From Pseudomonadota bacterium (lineage in GTDB: Bacteria; Pseudomonadota; Alphaproteobacteria; Acetobacterales; Acetobacteraceae), in assembly GCA_023424475.1 (NCBI GenBank), contig JAFADX010000282.1, forward strand, positions 1 to 6,391: a stretch of DNA of 6,391 nucleotides, read 5' to 3'. The position numbers and the translations under genes are program-made. The notes under the pieces are model-generated. The model had not been told where the DNA came from. It ran no database searches and saw only the letters and a list, made by a program, of their open reading frames with translations. Position 1 is the first letter of the stretch. Each line of letters starts with the position of its first letter. Below are positions 1 through 6,391 of the stretch, one piece after another.

Positions 1-387
1 CTGCAGACCATCCTGCAGCCGGCCGAAGGCGAGCGCGCCCTCCGCGCCCTCGGTCGCCGCCGTGCCGGCGGCCAGGGCGGCGAGGCGCCGCGCCTCGAGC
101 ACCACCAGCGCCATCGCCGGCCCGAGCACCGCGCCCGCCACCGGAGTGGCGGGCCGCGCCAGGTTCGGGTTGGCCGAGCCGCCCGCGGCGTAGCGCAGCG
201 ATCCCGCCTGGTCGATCTCCGTCCGCTCCCGCGCGCCGAGATGGTCCATCGTCTGCGACGCCACCTGGTCCGCCGCCGCCGCCAGCGCCGCATGGCGTGC
301 GGCCGGCGTCGGCGGGGAGGCGAAGGGCACGGCGGTGCAGGCCGGCAGCGGCAGGGCAGCGAGCATGAGCAGGAAGGATCGACGCAT
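1..387 (-). CDS. Predicted lipoprotein, 3' end cut by window edge
   Basis: The first 129 residues of an open frame run from an ATG at 387 to the left edge with no stop, so the C-terminus lies outside the window. The N-terminus looks like a lipoprotein signal: MRRS, a hydrophobic stretch (residues 5-14), then the lipobox L14-P15-A16-C17. Cys17 would be lipidated after cleavage; Pro at -2 is tolerated but not the commonest residue. Thr18 at +2 rather than Asp fits outer-membrane sorting by the E. coli rule, which may not hold here. The rest is Ala-rich and probably helical, with a second apolar stretch at about 83-97. A good ribosome site, GGAGA at 394-398, lies 6 bases before the ATG and supports this start. 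The gene lies 260 bases downstream of the small membrane gene, beyond paired hairpins, so it may have its own promoter. I do not recognise the family and infer no function beyond envelope location. Confidence 0.72.
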   Translation of the reverse strand, partial: MRRSFLLMLAALPLPACTAVPFASPPTPAARHAALAAAADQVASQTMDHLGARERTEIDQAGSLRYAAGGSANPNLARPATPVAGAVLGPAMALVVLEARRLAALAAGTAATEGAEGALAFGRLQDGLQ

Positions 388-587
388 CGGCGGTCTCCGC
401 AGTGACGGCGCAGCCCAGGACGGGCCCGCATCGCGCAGGGCTGCGCGGTGCGGCGGGGTCGCCCTGGCGCCTCTCACGCCACGCGCGCGGACCGGCGGAC
501 GTCGCGCTGGAGTTCGGTGCGCAGCCTCCGACGGTCGCGAGGCACCAGGATGCCGGCCGGGATACCCATCGCAAGTGGCAGATCTGT

Positions 588-612
588 GGTGCGCGGGCCG
601 ACGCCGCGCACC
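588..612 (-). repeat. Inverted repeat, 9-bp perfect stem
   Basis: The left arm ggtgcgcgg (588-596) is exactly complementary to ccgcgcacc (604-612), leaving a 7-base loop. It follows the hairpin at 611-639 on the transcribed minus strand and shares two bases with it, so the two stems could form side by side only with slight fraying. No T-run follows. It may stabilise the 3' end of the kdsA-operon mRNA or act with the neighbouring hairpin in termination. Confidence 0.4.
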
Positions 613-639
613 GGAACCGCCCGCATGGCGCGGTTCCGG
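611..639 (-). terminator. Possible transcript-end hairpin of kdsA operon
   Basis: A perfect 10-bp stem, ccggaaccgc (611-620) with gcggttccgg (630-639), encloses a 9-base loop. It begins 8 bases after the stop codon of the small membrane gene, where a terminator would be expected. There is no U-tract after it on the minus strand, so it is not a classical intrinsic terminator. It may be a Rho-assisted end, or an RNA 3'-end stabiliser. Confidence 0.4.
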
Positions 640-647
640 ACAGTCTC

Positions 648-890
648 TCAGCCGCCGTCCCCGGGCTCCCGCCCGGCCCAGAACAGCCAGGCGATCCAGC
701 CGATCGGCCAGACCACGATTGCGTGCGCACCGATCACGACCAGCACCGTCTCCCACTGCCAGCCGGACAGGCGCATGGTCGCGAAGCCCATCGGCACCGA
801 GAACCACAGCATGGCGCAGAGCATGGCCGCGATCAGCACCGCGGGCACCGGCCGGCGCGGGATCGGCGGCAGGCCGGGCGGGCGCGCCAC
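648..890 (-). CDS. Small two-helix inner-membrane protein, unknown family
   Basis: This 80-residue protein starts with GTG at 890, only 3 bases after the kdsA stop codon (894-896), and ends with TGA at 648. Two apolar segments are visible: about residues 16-37 and about 46-70. The second is unusually rich in tryptophan (W45, W61, W65, W68, W71 lie in or at its edges). Arginines at 3, 12 and 13 and at 74, with R40 in the short loop, suggest that both ends may face the cytoplasm as a helical hairpin. No strong ribosome site precedes the GTG, so translation is probably coupled to termination on kdsA. The reasons to treat it as real are the coherent membrane topology, the tight spacing and the hairpin just after its stop. 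I do not recognise the family. Its neighbour makes an LPS precursor, but a link to the envelope is only inference. Confidence 0.68.
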   Translation of the reverse strand: MARPPGLPPIPRRPVPAVLIAAMLCAMLWFSVPMGFATMRLSGWQWETVLVVIGAHAIVVWPIGWIAWLFWAGREPGDGG

Positions 891-893
891 GGC

Positions 894-1715
894 TCAGCCC
901 GACTTGGCGAGCGTGTCGAAGGCCTTGAGCCGCGCGATCAGCGCCGGCATCTCGCGCAGCGGGATCATGTTCGGCCCGTCCGAGGGCGCATGGTCGGGGT
1001 CGGGATGCGTCTCGATGAATACCGCCGCAACGCCGACGGCGACGGCGGCGCGGGCCAGCACCGGGGCGAATTCCCGCTGGCCGCCGCTGCTGGTGCCCTG
1101 CCCGCCCGGCTGCTGCACCGCGTGGGTGGCGTCCATCACCACCGGGTATCCGGTCTGCGCCATGATCGGCAGCGAGCGCATGTCGGCGACGAGGGTGTTG
1201 TAGCCGAAGGAGGCGCCGCGCTCGCAAAGCAGGATGTTCCGGTTCCCGGTCGAGGCGATCTTCGCCGCGACATTCGCCATGTCCCACGGCGCGAGGAACT
1301 GCCCCTTCTTCACGTTGACCGCCCTGCCCGTCTCCCCCGCCGCGAGCAGCAGGTCGGTCTGGCGGCAGAGAAAGGCCGGGATCTGCAGCACGTCCACGGC
1401 CTCGGCCGCGGGGGCGCATTGTTCGGGTGCGTGAACGTCGGTCAGGACGGGCAGGCCGGTCACCTCGCGCACCTCGGCCAGGATGGCGAGCCCCTCCCGC
1501 ATGCCGATGCCGCGCGCGGCCTTCACGCTGGTCCGGTTGGCCTTGTCGAAGGAGGATTTGTAGATCAGCGGCACGCCGGCTGCCTCGGACATCTCCTTCA
1601 GCGCCGCCGCGGTTTCCAGCGCGTGGGCCCGGCTTTCGATCTGGCAGGGGCCGGAGAGGAAGACGAGGGGCAGGTCGTTGCCGATGGCGATGCGGCCGAC
1701 GGTGACGTGGTGCAT
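894..1715 (-). CDS. kdsA: 3-deoxy-8-phosphooctulonate synthase (KDO-8-P synthase)
   Basis: This cytosolic enzyme condenses phosphoenolpyruvate with arabinose 5-phosphate to give KDO 8-phosphate, the precursor of the inner-core sugar of lipopolysaccharide (EC 2.5.1.55). The 273-residue length fits the family. Visible signatures are SGPCQIES (21-28), the substrate-binding KANR (58-61), VNVKKGQF (133-140), CERG (164-167), DATHAVQQPGG (195-205) and IETHPDP (234-240). Cys24, His198, Glu235 and Asp246 align with the four metal ligands of the metal-dependent class; the metal-independent E. coli type has Asn in place of the Cys. The ATG at 1715 gives the normal family N-terminus. The frame is open upstream to 2066, but that extension overlaps the GST gene and is not KdsA-like. 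The ribosome site is weak: AGGA lies about 14 bases upstream. A 139-base gap with structured DNA separates it from the GST gene, so it may have its own promoter as well as read-through. Confidence 0.97.
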   Translation of the reverse strand: MHHVTVGRIAIGNDLPLVFLSGPCQIESRAHALETAAALKEMSEAAGVPLIYKSSFDKANRTSVKAARGIGMREGLAILAEVREVTGLPVLTDVHAPEQCAPAAEAVDVLQIPAFLCRQTDLLLAAGETGRAVNVKKGQFLAPWDMANVAAKIASTGNRNILLCERGASFGYNTLVADMRSLPIMAQTGYPVVMDATHAVQQPGGQGTSSGGQREFAPVLARAAVAVGVAAVFIETHPDPDHAPSDGPNMIPLREMPALIARLKAFDTLAKSG

Positions 1716-1759
1716 GGGGGTCTTTGGCGTCCTGGAGGGTTCTCGAGACGTGGGGTGCC

Positions 1760-1826
1760 GCCGGCCGGAAGGCCATGACGAAGGCCCGTGACGTCCCTCA
1801 CCTAGTCCAGCGGCCGGCCGGAAGGC
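1760..1826. repeat. Two 14-bp direct repeats upstream of kdsA
   Basis: The sequence gccggccggaaggc occurs twice, at 1760-1773 and 1813-1826, exactly and in the same orientation. Each copy contains the palindrome ccggccgg. They flank the GTGA-N6-TCAC palindrome (1788-1801) in the non-coding gap between GST and kdsA. Two protein-binding sites are one reading; chance in GC-rich DNA is another. Confidence 0.4.
1788..1801. promoter_or_regulatory. GTGA-N6-TCAC palindrome, possible regulator site
   Basis: The bases gtga (1788-1791), six spacer bases and tcac (1798-1801) form a perfect two-fold symmetric site. This matches the core of CRP-family operators (TGTGA-N6-TCACA), lacking only the outermost T and A. 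It lies 72 bases before the kdsA ATG. A very weak promoter-like pair is visible just upstream on the minus strand (TTGCCT at 1823-1828 and CTAGGT at 1800-1805), which would place the palindrome over or just after the -10 box. The regulator is unknown. Confidence 0.27.
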
Positions 1827-1854
1827 AAACGGGGGAGCGCGCCGCCGCCGGGTG

Positions 1855-2559
1855 CTACAGGTCGAGCTCCGGATAGTGCCGGAAGATCCCGTGCCGGTTG
1901 AACGGGACGCGGCGGTCGCTCGCGAGATAGGCGGCGATCCGCGGCCGCGCCGCGACGGCCCCGGCGAGCGCCGCCACCTTCGGCGCCTCCCCCAGTGCCA
2001 GGCCCGCCGCCTTCGGGAAGGCGTAGCGGAGACCGGCGACGAGCTGGAACAGCGACAGGTCGGCATAGGTCACCCGCGCGCCGACCAGATGCCCGGCCCC
2101 CTTGGGGTTTCGCCCGAGCACCGTTTCGAACCAGCCGAGGAACTTCGGCATCCGGTAGCGGCAGAAATCCTCGGCCCGCCGCTTCGCCTCGGGCTTCTGG
2201 TCCTCGTAGTAGAGGCGCGAGGCGACCGGGTGGTGGGTATCGTGCGCCTCGGCCACCGCATCGGCGATGGTCAACTGCAGCTGGTGCGTCCACAGCCGGC
2301 CCGCCTCGCCCTTCGGCGCGAGGCCGTGCCGGTCCCCGAGGTAGAGCAGGATCGCGGCGGTCTGGCCGATGACCCGCCTGCCATGCTTCAGCACCGGCGG
2401 CGCGAAGGAGGGGGTGACGAGCCCCGGATCCTCGAGGTCGGCGCCGCCCCCCTCCCGCGCGACGTCGCGGTAGGGGACGCCGGCTTCCTCCAGCGCCAGC
2501 CGGACGAATTCGCCCCGGCCCTGCAGGCCCGGCCAGTAGTGCAGTTCATATGCAGCCAT
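1855..2559 (-). CDS. Glutathione S-transferase family protein
   Basis: This 234-residue cytosolic protein has the two-domain GST layout. The thioredoxin-like N-domain (about 1-80) carries Tyr8, placed like the catalytic Tyr of alpha/pi/sigma-type enzymes. It also carries the GRGEFVRLALEEAGVPY helix region, the cis-proline motif APPVL (53-57, Pro55) and the glutathione gamma-glutamyl site Q66-T67 in GQTAAILLYLG. The helical C-domain (about 88-234) includes the N-capping motif TYAD (164-167). The expected role is conjugating glutathione to electrophiles or reducing peroxides; the substrate cannot be read from sequence. The ATG at 2559 is preferred over the one at 2571, because TGAGG lies 6 bases before it and the upstream ATG has no ribosome site. 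It starts 39 bases after the pyrG stop and probably shares its transcript. A GST at this point in the pyrG-kdsA block is not part of the usual gene order that I know. Confidence 0.92.
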   Translation of the reverse strand: MAAYELHYWPGLQGRGEFVRLALEEAGVPYRDVAREGGGADLEDPGLVTPSFAPPVLKHGRRVIGQTAAILLYLGDRHGLAPKGEAGRLWTHQLQLTIADAVAEAHDTHHPVASRLYYEDQKPEAKRRAEDFCRYRMPKFLGWFETVLGRNPKGAGHLVGARVTYADLSLFQLVAGLRYAFPKAAGLALGEAPKVAALAGAVAARPRIAAYLASDRRVPFNRHGIFRHYPELDL

Positions 2560-2565
2560 CGGTCG

Positions 2566-2570
2566 CCTCA
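2566..2570 (-). promoter_or_regulatory. Ribosome binding site deciding the GST start
   Basis: On the minus strand TGAGG sits 6 bases before the ATG at 2559. The alternative in-frame ATG at 2569-2571 overlaps this site and has no Shine-Dalgarno sequence of its own, so the shorter protein is favoured. Confidence 0.6.
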
Positions 2571-2598
2571 TCCGCTCGGGGAGGTCCCGCGGCGGATG

Positions 2599-4233
<1,635 letters not shown>

Positions 4234-4238
4234 GGGCG

Positions 4239-4244
4239 CCCTCC
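4239..4244 (-). promoter_or_regulatory. Strong ribosome binding site of pyrG
   Basis: GGAGGG on the minus strand ends 5 bases before the ATG at 4233. It is close to the ideal anti-16S match and settles the pyrG start against the in-frame ATG at 4275. Confidence 0.7.
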
Positions 4245-4256
4245 ATAACAAGCCGC

Positions 4257-4299
4257 GCGCGTGGAAGCCACCCACGCCTGAGGCGGGGCAGCCACGCGC
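4257..4299 (-). repeat. Competing inverted repeats in the pyrG leader
   Basis: The arm gcgcgtgg (4257-4264) is perfectly complementary to ccacgcgc (4292-4299), an 8-bp stem. Its inner part, gcgtgg (4259-4264), also pairs with the nearer ccacgc (4272-4277) around a 7-base loop. The two stems use the same arm and exclude one another. They lie between secG and the pyrG ribosome site. This could be an attenuator-like switch or simple GC-rich coincidence. Confidence 0.3.
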
Positions 4300-4323
4300 C
4301 GGGAAGTGCCGCGGAAAACCTGG

Positions 4324-4638
4324 TTAGTTGGTGGGCACCGCCGGCAGGGCGGGCGCCGCGGGGGCGCTCGCCGGCGGCGGCGAATCGAGGATCGACCGGC
4401 CCTGCTGCGAGGCGCCGCGGTTCAGCAGCGCCAGCGAGATCGCCAGGACGAAGAACAGCGTCCCGAGGATCGCGGTGCTGCGCGTGAGCAGGTTGGCCGT
4501 GCCCCGCCCGCCCATGAAGGACCCCATGCCCCCCGAGGAGCCGATGCCGAGGCCGCCGCCCTCGCTGCGCTGCAGCAGGACGAGGCCGATCAGGGCCAGG
4601 GTGACGAAGAGGTGGATGACGAGCAGGACGGTGGTCAT
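4324..4638 (-). CDS. secG: Preprotein translocase subunit SecG
   Basis: SecG is the small, non-essential subunit of the SecYEG channel in the inner membrane and assists SecA-driven export. The 104-residue protein has the family pattern: transmembrane helix 1 (about 2-22), the conserved QRSEGGGLG followed by a Gly/Ser-rich loop (23-46), LTRSTA (51-56) leading into helix 2 (about 54-73), and a Pro/Ala-rich tail (87-102). The tail is low complexity, as is common in alphaproteobacterial SecG. The ATG at 4638 begins directly with the first helix, as expected. No clear Shine-Dalgarno sequence precedes it. It starts 35 bases after the tpiA stop, so it is probably cotranscribed with tpiA. The tpiA stop itself sits between GGGG and CCCC, a minor possible hairpin. 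The tpiA-secG-pyrG order is a well-known alphaproteobacterial arrangement. Confidence 0.96.
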   Translation of the reverse strand: MTTVLLVIHLFVTLALIGLVLLQRSEGGGLGIGSSGGMGSFMGGRGTANLLTRSTAILGTLFFVLAISLALLNRGASQQGRSILDSPPPASAPAAPALPAVPTN

Positions 4639-4673
4639 GGCGCCGCGTATCTAGCGAAGCGGAAGCCCGGGGG

Positions 4674-5405
4674 CTACCCCGCCGCGCGCGCGATGGCCAG
4701 GAAATCCTCCGCGATCAGGCTCGCGCCCCCCACCAGTGCCCCGTCCACATTGGGCAGGGCCAGGATGGCGGCCGCGTTGCCCGGCTTCACCGAGCCCCCG
4801 TAGAGCAGCCGGGTGGTCCCGCCCACCGCCTCGCGCAGCGTGGCATGGATGGCCGCGATATCGGCCTCGGTCGGCGTCCTGCCGGTGCCGATGGCCCAGA
4901 CCGGCTCATAGGCCACCACCCCGCCGGCGGCGGCGAAGCCCTCCGGCAGGCTGCCGGCGGCCTGGGCGCGGACCACCGCCTCGGCCTGACCGGCCTCCCG
5001 CTGGGCCAGCGTCTCTCCGACGCAGACGATGGGGGTCAGCCCGTGCGCCATGGCCGTCAGGGCCTTGCCCTTCACCACGGCATCCGTCTCGCCATGGTCG
5101 GCCCGGCGCTCGGAATGGCCGAGGATCACCTGGGTCGCGCCGCAATCGCGCAGCATGGCGGCCGAGACATCCCCGGTATGGGCGCCCTTGACCGCCAGGT
5201 GGCAGTCCTGCCCGCCCACCGCGACGGCCTGGCCGAGCATGGCGACGGCGACGGCATGGATGTAGGGAAAAGGCGGGCAGACCAGCAGGTCCGCCTTCAG
5301 CCCGGCGGCGCCGGCGCGCACCGCCTCGGCCAGCGCGACGGCCTCCCGCAGGGTGCCATGCATCTTCCAGTTGCCGGCGATGAGCGGGCGCACTCCGGGG
5401 GTCAT
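4674..5405 (-). CDS. tpiA: Triosephosphate isomerase
   Basis: TpiA interconverts dihydroxyacetone phosphate and glyceraldehyde 3-phosphate in glycolysis and gluconeogenesis (EC 5.3.1.1), as a cytosolic TIM barrel, normally a dimer. The 243 residues are slightly short of the usual 250 or so but complete. Visible catalytic residues are Asn12 and Lys14 (AGNWKMHG), His97 (ILGHSERR, 94-101) and Glu167 at the start of the flexible lid AYEPVWAIGTG (165-175). The phosphate-binding YGGSVKPGN is at 202-210 and the C-terminal DGALVGGASL at 221-230. The ATG at 5405 is preceded by AGGAG (5412-5416) at a spacing of 6. The frame stays open upstream to 6308, but that part is the antisense of the divergent chaperone gene. 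It is the first gene of the minus-strand block and probably its main promoter-proximal member. Confidence 0.98.
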   Translation of the reverse strand: MTPGVRPLIAGNWKMHGTLREAVALAEAVRAGAAGLKADLLVCPPFPYIHAVAVAMLGQAVAVGGQDCHLAVKGAHTGDVSAAMLRDCGATQVILGHSERRADHGETDAVVKGKALTAMAHGLTPIVCVGETLAQREAGQAEAVVRAQAAGSLPEGFAAAGGVVAYEPVWAIGTGRTPTEADIAAIHATLREAVGGTTRLLYGGSVKPGNAAAILALPNVDGALVGGASLIAEDFLAIARAAG

Positions 5406-5519
5406 CGGCCTCTCCTCGAAATCTTGCCGGGGGCGAGGTAACGGAAATGCGCCCCGCCTCCAACCCGGGAGGGCCGCGGCCCCTTTCGCCGCCCGCCACC
5501 GCCGGGTAAGGACGCGCCC
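5406..5519. promoter_or_regulatory. Divergent promoter region, tpiA / ppiD-like
   Basis: These 114 bases separate two divergent genes and must hold the start signals of any promoters that serve them directly. A candidate minus-strand promoter has TTGGAG at 5458-5463 and TACCTC at 5435-5440 with a 17-base spacer; both boxes are poor matches. The perfect 12-bp palindrome gggccgcggccc lies at 5471-5482. Ribosome sites are at both ends: AGGAG for tpiA (5412-5416) and AAGGA (5508-5512) for the chaperone gene. I could not pick a plus-strand promoter. Confidence 0.5.
5435..5463 (-). promoter_or_regulatory. tpiA: Candidate tpiA operon promoter
   Basis: TTGGAG (5458-5463) and TACCTC (5435-5440) are spaced by 17 bases on the minus strand. 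Only the TTG and TA parts match the sigma-70 consensus. The location, 30 bases before the tpiA start, is suitable. Confidence 0.25.
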
Positions 5520-6391
5520 ATGCTCACCGCGCTCCGCCGCCTCGCCGGCACCTGGGTCGCCAGGATCCTCTTCATCCTGCTCGTCTTCTCCTTCGCCGTC
5601 TGGGGAATCGGGGACGTGGTGCGGAACTTCGGCCAGGAAACCGCCGTCGCGACCGTCGGCGGCGAGAAGATCGAGCTGCCCGAGGCGCAATCCGCCGCAC
5701 GGCGGGAGATGGCCCGCATCGCCCGCCAGCTCGGCAATCGCTTCGAACCGACCGACAACATCCGCCGCGCCGTCGCCGCCTCGGCGCTCGAGCAGCTGAT
5801 CTCCGAGCGCGCATTGCGGGTCGAGGCCCGGCGCCTCGGCCTGGTCGCCCCGCCGGAGACCGTGCGCGAGGCGGTCTTCGCGATCCCCGGCCTGCGCGGC
5901 CCCGACGGGTCCTTCTCCCGCGCCAGCCTCGACACGCTGCTGCGCCAGAACGAGCTCAACGAGCAGCAGTTCCTCCAGGTCGTCGGCGACGACGTGCTGC
6001 GCCAGCAGCTTGCGGGTGCCGTGCGGGCCGGCGCCTACGGCCCGGACGCGATGACCGGCCCGCTGCTCGCCTGGCTGATGGAGCGCCGGATCGCCTCCAT
6101 GGTCACGATCCCCTTCGCCTCGGTGCCCGAGCCGGATGCCCCGACCGAGGCCCAGCTCCGCCGCTTCCAGGAGAACAACCCGTCGCGCTTCTCCTCCCCC
6201 GAATACCGGGAGGTGACGATCGCGGTGGTCTCCCCCGACAGCCTGGCGCGGGAGATCGAGGTCTCCGACGCCGACCTCGAACAGGCCTACGAGCAGCGGC
6301 GCAACCAATTCGAGACGCCCGAGCGCCGCGAGCTGCGCCAGGCCGTGCTGCCGACCGAGGAGGCCGCCCGCACCCTCGCGGCCACCTGGCG
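5520..6391 (+). CDS. ppiD: PpiD/SurA-type periplasmic folding factor, cut by window edge
   Basis: An open frame runs from the ATG at 5520 to the right edge without a stop (290 complete codons). It fits the N-terminal half of a SurA_N/PpiD family protein, usually about 600 residues or more. A short positive cytoplasmic start (R6, R7) is followed by one transmembrane anchor (about 14-32), then a periplasmic helical chaperone region. That region has TVGGEKIELPEAQ (45-57), LISERALRVEARRLGL (93-108), and a family-typical GPDGSFSRASLDTLLRQNEL (127-146). The segment FETPERRELRQAVL (264-277) resembles the entry into the parvulin isomerase domain, which would lie beyond the edge, so isomerase activity cannot be judged. 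The role is to help proteins fold as they leave the Sec channel, in keeping with secG nearby. AAGGA at 5508-5512, 7 bases before the ATG, supports the start. It is transcribed away from tpiA. The symbol ppiD is used in the family sense. Confidence 0.88.
   Translation, partial: MLTALRRLAGTWVARILFILLVFSFAVWGIGDVVRNFGQETAVATVGGEKIELPEAQSAARREMARIARQLGNRFEPTDNIRRAVAASALEQLISERALRVEARRLGLVAPPETVREAVFAIPGLRGPDGSFSRASLDTLLRQNELNEQQFLQVVGDDVLRQQLAGAVRAGAYGPDAMTGPLLAWLMERRIASMVTIPFASVPEPDAPTEAQLRRFQENNPSRFSSPEYREVTIAVVSPDSLAREIEVSDADLEQAYEQRRNQFETPERRELRQAVLPTEEAARTLAATW

Larger units (their letters stand above)
388..647. other. Non-coding gap between lipoprotein and membrane gene
   Basis: This 260-base stretch separates two minus-strand genes. 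Its right end holds two adjacent inverted repeats (588-612 and 611-639). Its left end holds the ribosome site of the lipoprotein gene. I found no convincing -35/-10 pair for the lipoprotein gene. A 31-codon minus-strand frame (474-569) begins with ATG but has no ribosome site and is not called. Confidence 0.6.

Noticed and set aside
474..569. A 31-codon minus-strand frame in the gap before the lipoprotein gene
   Set aside because: It has an ATG and stop but no ribosome site, an Arg-rich composition expected by chance, and no known relative.
402..1778. A 458-codon plus-strand frame opposite kdsA and the small membrane gene
   Set aside because: It is antisense to kdsA, rich in Arg, His and Gly, and has no recognisable motif. 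It is a composition artefact.
1716..2066. N-terminal extension of the kdsA frame
   Set aside because: It overlaps the GST gene in another frame and is not KdsA-like. The ATG at 1715 gives the normal family length.
5406..6308. N-terminal extension of the tpiA frame
   Set aside because: It runs antisense through the ppiD-like gene, while the tpiA family start and a strong ribosome site lie at 5405.

Overview
The window is very GC-rich DNA from a Gram-negative bacterium, most likely an alphaproteobacterium of the Rhodospirillales (an Acetobacteraceae member such as a Roseomonas relative is my guess). The reasons are the composition, the presence of lipopolysaccharide synthesis (kdsA), and the tpiA-secG-pyrG-kdsA gene order, which is typical of alphaproteobacteria. 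The genus is inferred from general knowledge, not shown by the sequence.

Layout: seven genes lie on the minus strand and one on the plus strand. Reading leftward from the right side, the minus-strand block is tpiA (triosephosphate isomerase, 4674-5405), secG (preprotein translocase subunit, 4324-4638), pyrG (CTP synthase, 2599-4233), a glutathione S-transferase (1855-2559), kdsA (KDO-8-phosphate synthase, 894-1715), an unrecognised two-helix membrane protein (648-890) starting 3 bases after the kdsA stop, then a 260-base gap and the first 129 residues of a predicted lipoprotein (1-387, cut by the window edge). A divergent plus-strand gene (5520 to the right edge) encodes a membrane-anchored SurA/PpiD-type periplasmic chaperone, also cut by the edge. 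The divergent intergenic region of 114 bases probably holds the promoters of both arms.

The genes are linked mainly by envelope biogenesis and core metabolism. PyrG supplies CTP, and CTP is used to activate the KDO made from the KdsA product. SecG helps export proteins, and the PpiD-like protein would assist their folding as they leave the translocon. TpiA is central glycolysis/gluconeogenesis. The GST and the small membrane protein are the least expected members.

I see no RNA gene, CRISPR array, insertion sequence, phage gene or toxin-antitoxin pair. The window reads as an ordinary housekeeping block. The points worth a second look are modest: the coupled small membrane gene, the GST sitting between pyrG and kdsA, structured non-coding DNA upstream of kdsA and pyrG, and paired hairpins after the small membrane gene.
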